Of a stretch of 64,000 nt of DNA, positions 33,267-44,984 are shown in pieces. Location: contig NC_134507.1 of NCBI RefSeq assembly GCF_027942865.1, positions 35,827,711 through 35,891,710 on the forward strand. The letters are read 5' to 3'. The DNA is from Odontesthes bonariensis. Its lineage: Eukaryota > Chordata > Actinopteri > Atheriniformes > Atherinopsidae. Each line of letters opens with the position of its first letter. The first letter of the stretch is position 1. The translations under genes were made by a program, and so were the position numbers. The notes beneath the pieces are model-generated. The model worked only from the letters and a program-made list of their open reading frames with translations. It was not told the DNA's origin and ran no database searches.

Positions 33267-34615
33267 TTTATTTTGCCAGAGCTCAGCCACATGTTGGAAT
33301 CTCCATGGAAGTGTCCATGAGAGCCACCTGCAGAAAACAGAAGGGGTCAGTATTGATACAGGAGTCCCAATACTTCAGACACTAGTCCAGCTTTACCTTA
33401 GTAAAACTTCTGCCCTTTAGACCCAGTCTTGACATCAAAGTGGTCAAAAGCATCCTGGGAGTATTTGGCATACGAACTGGAGTCGCGGGCTCGTTGGTAG
33501 CCATTGCTGGACTGGACGACGTGGGATGAAGGATATACAGCGCGCATCTCAGATGTGTCCTTAGGGACCTGGTCGGAGGTCCAGGCAGACTGTGGGAAAG
33601 AACGGTCGATCTTCAAGTTCATTAGGGCAGCAAGGAACCGTCAAAGTCTGCGTCCTGCGCAGTAAAGCCAGCATTAGACCCAGAGGAGCCGCTGCCGTAG
33701 CCAGAGCCAGAGGAGCCGCTGCCGTAGCCAGACCCAGAGGAGCCGCTGCCAGAGCCAGAGGAGCCGCTGCCGTAGCCAGAGCCAGAGGAGCCGCTGCCGT
33801 AGCCAGAGCCAGAGGAGCCGCTGCCGTAGCCAGAGCCAGAGGAGCCGCTGCCGTAGCCAGAGCCAGAGGTGCCGCTGCCGTAGCCAGAGCCAGAGGTGCC
33901 GCTGCCGTAGCCAGACCCAGAGGAGCCGCTGCCGGAGCCAGACCCAGAGGAGCCGCTGCCGGAGCCAGACCCAGAGGAGCCGCTGCCGTAGCCAGACCCA
34001 GAGGAGCCGCTGCCGTAGCCAGAGCCAGAGGAGCCGCTGCCGGAGCCAGAGCCAGAGGAGCCGCTGCCCTAGCCAGACCCAGAGGAGACGCTGCCGTAGC
34101 CAGACCCAGATGTGCTACTACCAGAGCCAGAAGATCCACTGTTTTGACCTGAGCCCAGAAATTAGTTGAAGCAAAGTATGACAGCATGGTTAGTCATGCT
34201 GTCAGTAGCCTCTGTATCACTGCCAATATGTTTAGTAACAAGAAACAAAGCTAAAGGAGTATCTGCAGATCAAGTGGGTCATTAAACCTGAAGTCTAATA
34301 TATTGGAAGATTTGGTGCTGCATGATTAATATAGTTGCAGACCCTCTTCCGTCTCATTCCTACCAACATCATGGGTTGAGCATGTCCAGACTAAACAACT
34401 TCCCATGTTGGCTGCCTTTATATAAACTGCACCTAAATGTTGATATACTTGCTTTTCTGGGGGGGATAACATGTTCCAATGCTGAAGAGCAGGACACAAA
34501 GCCAGGAAATCCTGTTTGGATTTCAAAAGAAAAGAAAGAAACTTTAGTATATAGGAGAACAAAAACCTAAACCATTAAACATGAAGACTCACCTGAAGAA
34601 AACCTTAAACAACAT
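33267..34615 (-). pseudogene. Gene C, left-arm copy, inactivated
   Basis: Same exon layout as the right-arm gene: exon 1 34,615-34,593, exon 2 34,511-34,449, exon 3 from 34,138, stop equivalent at 33,398, AATAAA at 33,272-33,267. Two lesions are visible. A TAC to TAG change in the repeat (34,071-34,069) stops translation after a few repeat units. A 1-bp loss near 33,640 (GACTTTGACGGTTCC versus GACTTTGCTCGTTTCC) shifts the frame of the C-terminal domain. It has 16 repeat units against 17 in the right arm. The upstream TATA element is also altered (AATATAGTC for AATATAAAGTC). Confidence 0.88.
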
Positions 34616-35173
34616 GTTGAACAAGACAAAACAGAAGCAACACAATTCAGATAAAACTGGTCAAAAACAGCAATCTAGTGACTGCTGTTGAGAGCAGATT
34701 TGTGCTGTAACTCATCTGAGGCTGCAGCTGACTATATTGGTGCTCTACCTGCTCTAATTACACTCATAAACCTCACCTGGGACCCAGTCAGATCGTGCTG
34801 CATTCAATTCAGCTCAGAAAATGAACACTTCTGACATCCCATTTAAAAAGGTTTGTTGCAACATGTGAGGAATGAACATGGGATGTTTTAAAGAAGGTGA
34901 ATCACGCTTGGTCAGATACGGTGTTAAACATCTGGACCAAAGTCCTGCAGATCACTGTGGGCCCCTAATCTCTGGCTGGGGAGTGTGAGGGGAGTGACAG
35001 AGATTTGGTCTGAAGGACTCCAGGTTATAACCTCGGTTCTAATACGTCACAAACACGTCACAGTCATGAAATTGGGGTCCAACACATCACTTGTCCACTT
35101 CACTAGTGGGAGCTGCTAGTTGGGTTTCAAGGGGAAAAAAGTGAGCTCAGCGTGACATAAGACTGGAGTCTTA

Positions 35174-35664
35174 AGGCCCATTTATGCCCTACGGAACCGG
35201 ACGAAATTCGTCTGTCCGGTCCATACGTTGCTCCCGGAGCTTCTGTTTATGCCTCCGTCCGTATTGCGCACGTCCGTAAGAAATCCTCTAGAGGGCGGTA
35301 TATATTGAGTCATTGTCGGCCGCGGGTTTGAGAAACATGGCGTCAATTGAGGAAGTTGCAGTCATACAAATGTATATACCCCCTGACCATCTCACAAATC
35401 CTCTCCTCCATTACCTGGCATTTTTAAATCTTAAAATGTTTTAATCTCCTACTCTTCGTTCTTCTTCTTCCTCCATAACTTCCGGAGCCAACACGCTCCT
35501 GACTCTCTACTGCCCCCACGAATTCCTCTGGTATTGCTCCGTTTCGCCCGGAGCTCACCGGATTGCTAAACTCTTGACCTACGGACAAACTGACGGATGA
35601 AACGCCCCCCGGAACCGGGTGAAAGCGTCCGTTTCCGTAGTTAACGTAGGGCATAAATGGGCCT
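35174..35664. mobile_element. Harbinger-like MITE
   Basis: Perfect 20-bp inverted termini AGGCCCATTTATGCCCTACG, with duplicated TTA (35,171-35,173 and 35,665-35,667). 491 bp, no gene. It sits in the spacer just inside the arm boundary and has no mirror copy. Confidence 0.9.
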
Positions 35665-38229
35665 TTAGTAAGTTAACCTGCTGAGTTCTGGAAATAACTC
35701 TAAAATAATGTTGACTCCTTGGCAGGAATAAGGAGCTCTGCAGCTCTCTCATCCAGAGGATCTAGAAGCATGGATGTGTTTGGAACATAGCAGAGGGTGG
35801 ATTCTTACTAAAGTCACGCTAACTGCCTTTTGCGCACTCTGAGACGTTTAAAGCTCAGATTAATATCTGAGCTGAGATGTAGAAACGTGAGACAACATGA
35901 TGCAGAGCTGCTCTTTTATTAAGTGATATGGAGGAGATCTTAGATTTATTTCAGATGAACTTGATTAAACAGGACATAACGGAGGTTAAATGTTTAAAGC
36001 ACCTTGTGCCATCATTTTGTTCATATCTGGAAGTGTTTCTCAAATTCTTCTTGATGATTTCTGTGGATTTCCATCATTCCTCCTGAAAACTTGTTGCCTT
36101 GTGAGAACAACCACAGACTCCCACAGACTCCCTGTGACACAGCAAACTTCCAACATGGGAAATGTGACATTTGAGCACTTTATAGTCTGTAGGCGACTGT
36201 TTTCTGTTCTTTGTACTGTGGAGGCTTTAGCAGCCATCAGTGAGGTGGAACTGTACTGAAAATACACTGAAGTTAAAGTTCCATTTTTAACTCATTTAAA
36301 AGGGAAAATATATATATATATATATATAATATAATATATAATACATCTGAATAATGCTCCTTTTTAATATGGGTCTAAGTTTCTGAGAAATTATTTTTTA
36401 CTGTAAAATGTTGACTGTCACACCTGAACTTCATATTTATTTATGAAAATGAGAATATTTATATGCCCAGGTTGTTTTAATTCTGAAAACTAACATTTGT
36501 TACAGTAGTTCACATCATCTGTCCTCAGAATTACTTTCATAAAATCCAACAAAGACCAGACTTTATCATGTTAACATTTAAACTGCAACCTGCAGGTTAA
36601 CAATGTGAGTGACTTAAAGTGTGGAAACAAGTCCACAGAAGTATTTCTTTCAATTATATGTCAGTATATGTCGACTATTTGCAAGTAGTCCCCACAGGCA
36701 GTGTCCTTGCTGCAGGGACGACCAGGTAAGACATCTGATTCTCACATATAGATGGAACATTTGATGTTGCATTATGCCCAGTATTAATCAGACATGTTTG
36801 TTCATGTTCCAGACAGGATAGTGAATGCTTTTGTGCACAGTCCACTGTGTGGTTGTACAGCTCACGACTTAACTGAATATATTCCAACACCTGGCTCGTC
36901 TTCTTGCATCCAAATGTAGAACAAAATAGATGTTTGATGTGTAAAATCTGATGGAATGAACAGAATCCATGAGAGTTGTTGGATTTATTCATTTATTCTA
37001 ACCCTCCCCGGGCTCTGGGGAGGATTCATCCCTCCAGACTTGTTGCCACTGATTTTCAGTCCACTTCTCGTGTCATAGCTCAGCCTTTTCTCCCCGTTTC
37101 CCCTCCTTAAGAACGGCTTCTTGACAGCCACCCTTCCATGGAGACCATTTCTGATGAGGCTTCATTGAACAGCTGAAGGTCCAGATGCATCTCAGGGAAT
37201 TTCTGCAAAAATACTATTTCATGCATGTCAAACTGTTATTTTATAGATGCAACCAAAGAAATGGGAACAGATGAGAAATTCTTCCCATAGCTGAATTTTA
37301 GCTTGAGCAGCTACTGATGATGCAGCCCTTTTGGCCACCTGGTACCTGCTTCAGGTCAACCTCCTGAACAACCCAACACAAAAGGCCTTTTCTTCAGCTT
37401 GAATTTTTCCCTACATGCTAATATTCACAAGCAGGTCCTATGCTACTGTCCTGATAGGCAATGATGACCTTCTGGCCAAACCTCTGCAAATGAGGCTGAG
37501 AGGCTCCTTTCAGTTTCCATGACCCAACCTCAATGGTAATGTATACATTTAATAAAAATACTCAGCTTTGTGTTTCAGATGTCATGAACAGGGTCCTCCA
37601 CTAGATCTTTGCCCCACCACCTGATCCAACTTACTTCCAGGTAGTGAGTAAGTGACAACATTGAGCCTATAAGGTTTGTTCCCGAGCCACTTCACTAAAA
37701 GTAGCTGCCACATCTTTTGATTTGTGTAGCACAAGCTTCATTACAAGTATTCAGAGTACAAGACCTTTGCAACCAGAGAAGATGTTATGAAGCCATCCTC
37801 GGTCATGGACTTGCAGAAACTACTGTCCAGGTTTCACATGGCCCCAGCATCTGATGAGTCTGCCCTTACCCAGAGCTGTAGGGTGAGGACTGCTACAGAG
37901 TGTAAAGGTTTCCCCCTCAGCACAATATGCAGCAGTGGAATCTTCTGATGGAGCTCAAGGCCACACCTTTACCCACTGCTGTCAGAGAGCTGCAGTTGGC
38001 TTTTCAGCCATTTTCAGTTGGGAATGCATTCCAAGCTGAAGCCGTCAAGACCTTCACAAGCTCACCTTTGAGCAGAAACTGTCCTTAAGTTAATGCCAAC
38101 ACCTTATTTATAGGATTAAGTCATGTCAACCTGTCAGGCCCTCAACTATCCCCTCCAACCCACAACTGGATGACCCAGATACAGCTCGGAGCCATTTGAT
38201 GGTGCAACAAGGTATTCAAGTTAAAGCCA

Positions 38230-39092
38230 TTTATTCAAGCGGTAGCAGCAGCGATGCCTCTAGAATATGCAGATCTGAAAGACAAAGAAAGTCAGTCAAC
38301 TACCAGCAGCTACAGAGAGCACACATGCAGAGTAAGATGAGCCTCACCAGAAAGATCCTCAGAAGCCGCTCTGAACTTGAACCTTGTGCTGAGAGGTTTT
38401 GCCGTGGTCTGGCTCAGATTCTGTTGGGCTGTAGCGGAACTGGCTGAACAGCACACGCTTCTTGTTGTAGCGGGACCGGGATTTGTAAGCGTAGACTTGA
38501 TCCTCGTCGGCCACAGGAGTGAAGACTGGCTCGTCCTCGCCGCTGGTGTCAGATGAAAGGCTCCAGCTCCCATCTTCAAACTGGTAATTGCTGCCAGGAG
38601 CTCCAGACTGACCTCCCTGAGCACCATGCTGCTGTGCTCCAGAACCACTGGTTCCAGTTTGTTTCTGATACGTTGGCTTAGATAGATCTTGTCCATAAAC
38701 TGGATACATGGGTGAGGAAACAGAGAATAAAGATCAGCCTTCCATTTACACCCCGAGTCAATTTAAACTGCTTTTAGTTGCTGAGCTTTGATTGGGATCA
38801 GCTTACCGCTTTGTGCAGGAATGCAGGCGATGCTTCCAATCAGCACACAAGAAATCCACAAAACCATGCAAAAACAGGGACATCTCATATGAAGTTCTGA
38901 GTACATTTAGAGACCAGTGGGGTCCAACCACCACCTCCCCTTAACATGCCCAGTCCTGTTGAGCTTAACTGCATATTCATAGTGTAATGCTGTGACCAAA
39001 TGAGGTTCTGCTTGCCTCAGACATTTAAGGCAGCAGAGGTTCAGTGCCACCACTTAGAAGCACTGGGATAGACTAGAAGTTACTCACCTCAT
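38230..39092 (-). CDS. Gene A copy 3: secreted protein with altered exon 2 acceptor
   Basis: Exon 1 ATGAG (39,092-39,088) and its GTGAGT donor are kept. At exon 2, the acceptor reads TTTTTGCAT instead of TTTCTGCAG, so the AG is lost. The same G-to-T change creates ATGG (38,867), an in-frame start for VLWISCVLIGSIACIPAQS. Exon 2 ends at 38,807 (donor GGTAAGC). Exon 3 (38,699 to stop 38,361-38,359) is open and encodes VYGQDLSKPTYQKQTGTSGS.. with few changes from copy 2. AATAAA lies at 38,235-38,230. It is either a pseudogene or a gene with a shifted start that loses one residue. Confidence 0.7.
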
Positions 39093-40648
39093 TCTGCTGC
39101 AATATAATTAAAGCTTGCCTGGGACCTGCTCCTGCCAAACTGCACTAACACAAAGTTCAGAACCTGTGACACTAACCTGAAGCTGCAGGAGCTGCTTTCA
39201 TATGATCCTCAGTGCAGAGGGAACTGATTGCTCAGCGGTAACAGCTGCTGCTGAAAGGTGCGAGGCTGCAGTTAACTGGCAACAATGGACTAACATATGG
39301 AGCATCTCAGTGTTATGTCAATAAATATATTATAATCAGGAATTCTTGTGAGTATTATGTATTTTATTTACATGTATAAATATTAAATTATAAATATAAA
39401 TGATCAAATATTCTGAACTGCTGATATACGTGATAATAATAACAATAACAATGGAAGTCGCTCTCAATACGTGAAATGCCTCTCATAGTTCATTATTAGT
39501 AGGCTAATTGATGAATAAACATCCTGCTGCTGAATATGTGTTTAAAAAATAAAAATAAATCAGAAGGAAACCTGCAGAAGAAAGTCTTCTAACAGCTGTC
39601 TCTCTGTGTTTATTGGCATACAGCACGGTTAGTGAGATCCAGACCCATGTGGGCACTCAGGACGGATTTAAATAGCGACTCTGAATGGACGGTAAACCCG
39701 CACTGAAGGCCCAGTGAGCCAAAGCACGGCCGCCACTGAAACATATATTTGAAACCTGTCAATATGTTAACTTTGCGTGTTTACCTCTATAACTGGTGTT
39801 ATATGTAAAACAGAGCACATGGTCAGTTAGCTTTTTAAAAATCTTTATTTTAAAGAAAACGATCAAAACAAGAGTTTTTCTGGAAGAGATTTAAATAAGT
39901 TCTGAATATGCATAGAAGAGAGGTTACATTTGAGTCTATTTTCTTTGTTCAAAACTTAAAACAAAAAGCTGAAGTCTGCACACTGAGAAAAACTGGTTTT
40001 GAGGATATTTCTGAAATTTCCTCCTAATAACCAACTTGGGTGGGTCACCCCAGTGGAACATTTTATTTGTAGGATGCAGGTTTCATGTTTTCAGCTGGAG
40101 ATGTATGCTTTTTGTTCTGTATGTTACATATTTTTATCTTGATCAGGACATTCAGAACGCTTGCATGCACAGGTAAGTCCAGCTTCAGTTCCAGGTGTAC
40201 TCGTCCATTTAACTGGACCACCATGTTGTCCCAGCGTACATGCAGGGGATAGACTGAGCAGAAAACCTTCCTGACATTCTGCTGCCTCTAACTTTCTCTG
40301 TGGGACATCACGCTGCATGTAAGTGCAGCTGAAATCGCTGCCAACATGTTGTCTTTAAGTCACTGGAAGGGTGATTTTCTCACATGAGGCTGCGGTTACA
40401 AAATCAGGATTTTATTAGAGCAGAGCGACAGTCTGGACATGCTTTAAGTGACCACGAGTTGACACGTAGTCTTAATGGGCTGATTTTCAGTTTAGCCGTC
40501 TGACAGAAGAAACAGAAAAATATGTGGATGAGAGCAGCTTTATGGGGAATTTGGCTGGAAATATACACTCATTCTTTCCTGTTTTTACTAAAAGATGCAG
40601 AAATATTAAACTCTGTAACATGTGTTTAGTGCACCAACCCATGCCAAC

Positions 40649-41188
40649 TCAGTTAGCATATATACAGCTATAGGAACAGTTTACTGAATGTCCCATCTTG
40701 TAGACAGCCTCAGTGTTGCATTTCCAGTCCAGTCTGCTGTCCAGGTGAACCCTCAGGTATCTGTAATCCTCAACCACCTCTTCACCGAGGATGGAGACGG
40801 TGTTCAGCTGACTGCTGCTCCTCCTAAAATCCACAATCATCTCTTTTGTTTGTATTCCAGATGAGGCCATAGTTTATTTTCCTGTAGATGTGATAGTTTA
40901 ATGTAGATGTGCTGAGGTGTGACAGGGAAGCTGTTGGTACATGGAGGATGTGAGGTCTGTAGCAGGAGGCAGCAGCATGCTGAGTTTGTCTGAACTCTTC
41001 CATCTGTCTGATCCCACATTATCCCAAAGCCTGTGAGCTTTTCCATTCCTGACCACACATCCCTCACACTGTTCTGCAGCAGATAGTTTCCCACCGACTT
41101 GCTCTCTTCCTTTTTTCTTCCCACTCCTCCTTAACTCCCTGTTTCCCTCCATGAAGGCCTTCTTCTTTATGCTCAGTGGCTGCAACAC
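40649..41188 (-). pseudogene. Rex1/CR1-like LINE fragment, unit A copy 3
   Basis: Inverted copy of the relic at 1,364-1,903, with the same internal deletion and nearly identical peptides (KEMIVDFRRSSSQLNTVS, LDSRLDWKCNTEAVYK). It serves as an alignment landmark between unit A copies 1 and 3. Confidence 0.75.
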
Positions 41189-41460
41189 AAGTTCACATCA
41201 ACCAGGCGTTTGTTCAGAAAACAGCGTCACAGCTTTGGACTCAGGAAGTGTTTCAGATGTCAGCTGTCACTCAGACACCCACCCACCCTCGCAGGTTTAC
41301 TTGGTTGCTGTAGTTCACTAAAGCAGGACTCTGAGCAGGGCCCTCCGCTAACAGGCTCCTCTCCTTTAGAGCCAGTGACAGGGTTGGCTTTGGGAGGTGA
41401 CGTTGCTGTGTGCTTTAAAGAGCAGGCTTTAATCCACCAAACTTCAGTTGGATTATGATC

Positions 41461-43085
41461 TACTTTTCAGAGGATTTGTAAATGACTAAATAAATAACAC
41501 CACTGACTAAACCTTCAACTGAACCTGAACTAAGCAGAAGTTTGACTGGTTTGGATACGGTCAGGATCACACTCATTGGACACATACAAGATCTGATTTA
41601 CTTCCTTTACTTCTTCATTTGCTGTTCTGAGTGACCCAGAAGCAGGGCTGCACTGACAGTCGGGCATACCGGGCAAGCTGCAAGATAAAAGGCTAAAAAG
41701 CCTACAAGCAGCAAAATGTGCGATATTCGACAGATATTCACTAAGGAAATAAGGTGTCTTTTTTTTCAAACCAATATCAAACCAACTTCACCACGGTCTT
41801 TAGCGGCAGCTGCAGCAGCAACATTTCCGGAAAGGTACTGGCTTGATTAAATTCATTCTGGACTCTATATCCGACCACATGAAGACCTCGGGACACTTCG
41901 GTTTGGCTTTAGGGACCCTCTACTCACTACCACGTAAGTCTTATGTTGTTTGGAGCTGTAGAAGAGGTATAAAAATAGAGTTTTGTAGCGGTGACATGAT
42001 TTGCCCCGTCACTTCCAGGCTAACGACTTTTGGCTAAAAACGGTCAAATCGAAATTCTCAAAACACATCCGAATGACATGATTTTGATGTCAACTCAACG
42101 TATGTACTCCCAACATCCCGTAAATTGATCTAAAGTGCATTTTACTCCGGATTATCCCTGTAACGTTAGATCTATGGCCACTGGCCAGGGCAGATGCCTG
42201 GCTGCCCTCAGCTAAACCCGGCCCCGCCGCCCCTTCTTAGAACTCTCGAGCACATTCTACCAATCAGAATCACTGTAGGCCCCTACTTAGCATAATATCA
42301 TGTGACATTTAGTGCGCCTGTATAGATGCTATTGGGGCAGGTGTATGATCTGCCCTGGACATGGAAAGGACTCAAAGGGTTTAAGAAATATATTACTCCG
42401 CCCATCTAGCCAAACTTGTTGGATAAAAGTAGGTTACGTGTCTGCTAGCTTAGGTTTCCCCAAGACTAGCTAAAAACGTTGTACGGATCTCCTCCGAGAA
42501 TCTTTGCTACACACTGACCTCAGGAGCGAGTCAGTCTGATAGTAGGCTACAGTGAGTGAAAGCAGTAATCCGCCGGTGAAGTTTTAGCCATGGCTGCTAG
42601 CATCGAACCTGTACTCAATAGCGTTGAGTTTCTCTTGGAGAACTCATTTGAAAGACTAGATTTGGGAACAAAATTGGCTATTAAAAACCTCGGCCCCCAT
42701 AAACCTGATATTAATATAGTTCAGCAAACAATGAATAAGGGTAGGTCTTTCAATCGGACGTTTTCCCGTGCGTGGTATGACAAAAAGCCCTGGCTCTCTG
42801 GTTGTTCCAATAGGAAAAAAATGTTCTGTTTCCCATGCTTGCGCATTAAAGTTTCCCTCTAATTGAAATGTAGGCATTATTAATTCCTTTCACAAACTTT
42901 CTCTTCGCTCATTTTCATGGGGCTTTTGTGTTTGTTGTATGGCAGACTTTTATGCGAATGCGCACATCCCCCCCTGGGTATGGTTGCATAGACTATTGGC
43001 CTATTGCGTATGCTCCATAAAAGCTTGCATTTTGATAACGCAGATCATATGCCCCGCCTATTTTCCAGACCACGAGCCGCTACTG
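41461..43085. other. Spacer sequence unique to the centre
   Basis: Neither arm nor another unit matches this stretch. It contains a hAT-like transposase fragment at 42,590-42,862; otherwise I see no gene or RNA. Confidence 0.6.
42590..42862 (+). pseudogene. ZMYM1-like (TTF-type finger) hAT fragment
   Basis: Encodes LGPHKPDINIVQQTMNKGRS, then FNRTFSRAWYDKKPWLSGCS and KKMFCFPCL. This matches the TTF-type zinc-finger start of ZMYM1-like hAT transposases (W..WL.GC.....FCFPCL). It stops after 90 residues and no catalytic domain follows, so it is a fragment. Confidence 0.7.
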
Positions 43086-43480
43086 CTTGAAACCCAACTA
43101 GCAGCTCCCACTAGTGAAGTGGACAAGTGATGTGTTGGACCCAAATTTGATGACTGTGACGACTTTGTGACGCATTAAAACCGAGGTTATAACCTGGAGT
43201 CCTTCAGAGCAAATCTCTGTCACTCCCCTCACACTCCCCAGCCAGAGATTAGGGGCCCACAGTGATCTGCAGGACTTTGGTCCAGATGTTTAACACCGTA
43301 TCTGACCAAGCGTAATTCACCTTCTTTAAAACATCCCATGTTCATTCCTCACATGTTGCAACAAACCTTTTTAAATGGGATGTCAGAAGTGTTCATTTTC
43401 AGAGCTGAATTGAATGCAGCACGATCTGACTGGGTCCCAGGTGAGGTTTATGAGTGTAATTAGAGCAGGTAGAGCACCAA

Positions 43481-43486
43481 TATAAA
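43481..43486 (+). promoter_or_regulatory. TATA box of gene C (right arm)
   Basis: CAATATAAAGTC, about 120 bp upstream of the gene C ATG. A transcript start near 43,512 would fit. The left-arm counterpart has lost two A residues (CAATATAGTC). Confidence 0.65.
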
Positions 43487-43603
43487 GTCAGCTGCAGCCT
43501 CAGATGAGTTACAGCACAAATCTTCTCTCAACAGCAGTCACTAGATTGCTGTTTTGGACCAGTTTTATCTGAATTGTGTTGCTTCTGTTTTGTCTTGTTC
43601 AAC

Positions 43604-44984
43604 ATGTTGTTTAAGGTTTTCTTCAGGTGAGTCTTCATGTTTAATGGTTTAGGTTTTTGTTCTCCTATATACTAAAGTTTCTCTCTTTTCTTTTGAAATC
43701 CAAACAGGATTTCCTGGCTTTGTGTCCTGCTCTTCAGCATTGGAACATGTTATCCCCCCCAGAAAAGCAAGTATATCAACATTTAGGTGCAGTTTATATA
43801 AAGGCAGCCAACATGGGAAGTTGTTTAGTCTGGACATGCTCAACCCATGATGTTGGTAGGAATGAGAGGGAAGAGGGTCTGCAACTATATTAATCATGCA
43901 GCACCAAATCTTCCAATATATTAGACTTCAGGTTTAATGACCCACTTGATCTGCAGATACTCCTTTAGCTTTGTATTTTGTTACTAAACATATTGGCAGT
44001 GATACAGAGGCTACTGACAGCACGACTAACCATGCTGTCATACTTTACTTCAACTAATTTCTGGGCTCAGGTCAAAACAGTGGATCCTCTGGCTCTGGTA
44101 GTAGCACGTCTGGCTCTGGCTCCGGCAGCGGCTCCTCTGGGTCTGGCTACGGCAGCGTCTCCTCTGGCTCTGGCTACGGCAGCGTCTCCTCTGGGTCTGG
44201 CTACGGCAGCGGCTCCTCTGGCTCTGGCTACGGCAGCGTCTCCTCTGGGTCTGGCTACGGCAGCGGCTCCTCTGGCTCTGGCTACGGCAGCGTCTCCTCT
44301 GGGTCTGGCTACGGCAGCGGCTCCTCTGGGTCTGGCTACGGCAGCGTCTCCTCTGGCTCTGGCTACGGCAGCGTCTCCTCTGGGTCTGGCTCCGGCAGCG
44401 GCTCCTCTGGGTCTGGCTCCGGCAGCGGCTCCTCTGGGTCTGGCTCCGGCAGCGGCTCCTCTGGGTCTGGCTACGGCAGCGGCTCCTCTGGGTCTGGCTA
44501 CGGCAGCGGCTCCTCTGGGTCTGGCTACGGCAGCGGCTCCTCTGGGTCTGGCCACGGCAGCGGCTCCTCTGGGTCTAATGCTGGCTTTACTGCGCAGGAC
44601 GCAGACTTTGCTCGTTTCCTTGCTGCCCTAATGAACTTGAAGATCGACAGTTCTTTCCCACAGTCTGGCTGGACCTCCGACCAGGTCCCTAAGGACACAT
44701 CTGAGATGCGCGCTGTATACCCTTCATCCCACGTCGTCCAGTCCAGCAATGGCTACCAACGAGCCCGCGACTCCAGTTCGTACGCCAAATACTCCCAGGA
44801 TGCTTTTGACCACTTTGATGCCAAGACTGGGTCTAAAGGGCAGAAGTTGTACTGAGGTAAAGCTGGACTAGTGTCTGAAGTATTGGGACTCCTGTATCAA
44901 TACTGACCCCTTCTGTTTTCTGCAGGTGACTCTCGGACACTTCCATGGAGATTCCAACATGTGGCTGAACTCTGGCAAAATAAA
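43604..44984 (+). CDS. Gene C: secreted Ser/Gly/Tyr repeat protein (intact)
   Basis: Exon 1 (ATG 43,604 to 43,626, MLFKVFFR, ends AG before GTGAGT). Exon 2 (43,708-43,770) encodes the signal-peptide core ISWLCVLLFSIGTCYPPQKS. Exon 3 starts at 44,081, the second of two acceptors (CTCAG GTCAAAACAG), since using the first gives an early stop. It runs to the stop at 44,853-44,855. The body is 17 tandem 27-bp units coding GSGSSGSGY (variant GSVSSGSGY), then a non-repetitive domain (NAGFTAQDADFARFLAALMN.. to YSQDAFDHFDAKTGSKGQ KLY). A 3' UTR intron follows and AATAAA is at 44,979. Total 286 aa, secreted. Low complexity suggests a structural or matrix protein (inference). No named family recognised. 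Confidence 0.85.
44119..44576 (+). repeat. 27-bp coding minisatellite in gene C
   Basis: Seventeen in-frame 27-bp units. Nine-residue units alternate Gly or Val at one position and Tyr, Ser or His at another, in runs that suggest unequal exchange of blocks. The left arm has 16 units, one shortened by two codons. Confidence 0.93.

Larger units (their letters stand above)
12006..35131 (+). repeat. Left arm of a large inverted duplication
   Basis: This 23 kb segment reads as the reverse complement of 43,086-64,000. Landmarks pair in mirrored order: 7SL 12,174-12,393 with 60,442-61,072, the Fringe-like exon 13,097 with 59,761, Harbinger 17,920-18,647 with 58,251-58,978, gene B 27,041-28,220 with 53,809-58,081, hAT 28,766-29,389 with 50,120-50,742, hAT 31,805-32,379 with 45,877-46,444, and gene C 33,398-34,615 with 43,604-44,855. 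The inner edge is sharp at 35,131. Near the inner edge the arms differ at only a few percent of positions. Material found only in this arm: the tRNA-Thr array, gene A copy 2, the Rex1-like LINE, and a Harbinger at 24,395. Confidence 0.93.
35850..41460 (-). repeat. Unit A copy 3 (in the spacer)
   Basis: Inverted relative to copies 1 and 2 and the most complete of the three: 5' flank 41,460-39,170, gene A 39,092-38,230, 3' flank 38,160-35,870. It lacks the tRNA-Lys segment of copy 1 and the Rex1-like LINE of copy 2 (empty site near 37,182). It contains a TA microsatellite near 36,308-36,345. The frames at 36,992-36,675 and 35,990-36,259 correspond to those in copy 1 and are unidentified. Confidence 0.88.

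Noticed and set aside
33561-34187. Long Ala/Pro/Leu-rich and Arg/Ala/Gly-rich open frames over the repeat (also 43,978-44,631 and 44,067-44,555)
   Set aside because: They are alternative frames of the 27-bp Ser/Gly repeat of gene C. The spliced Ser/Gly/Tyr frame joins a signal peptide and a unique C-terminal domain; these do not.
35990-36259. Possible CC chemokine (signal-like start, KTCCLV motif)
   Set aside because: Spacing of the later cysteines does not fit chemokines and no typical exon structure is seen.
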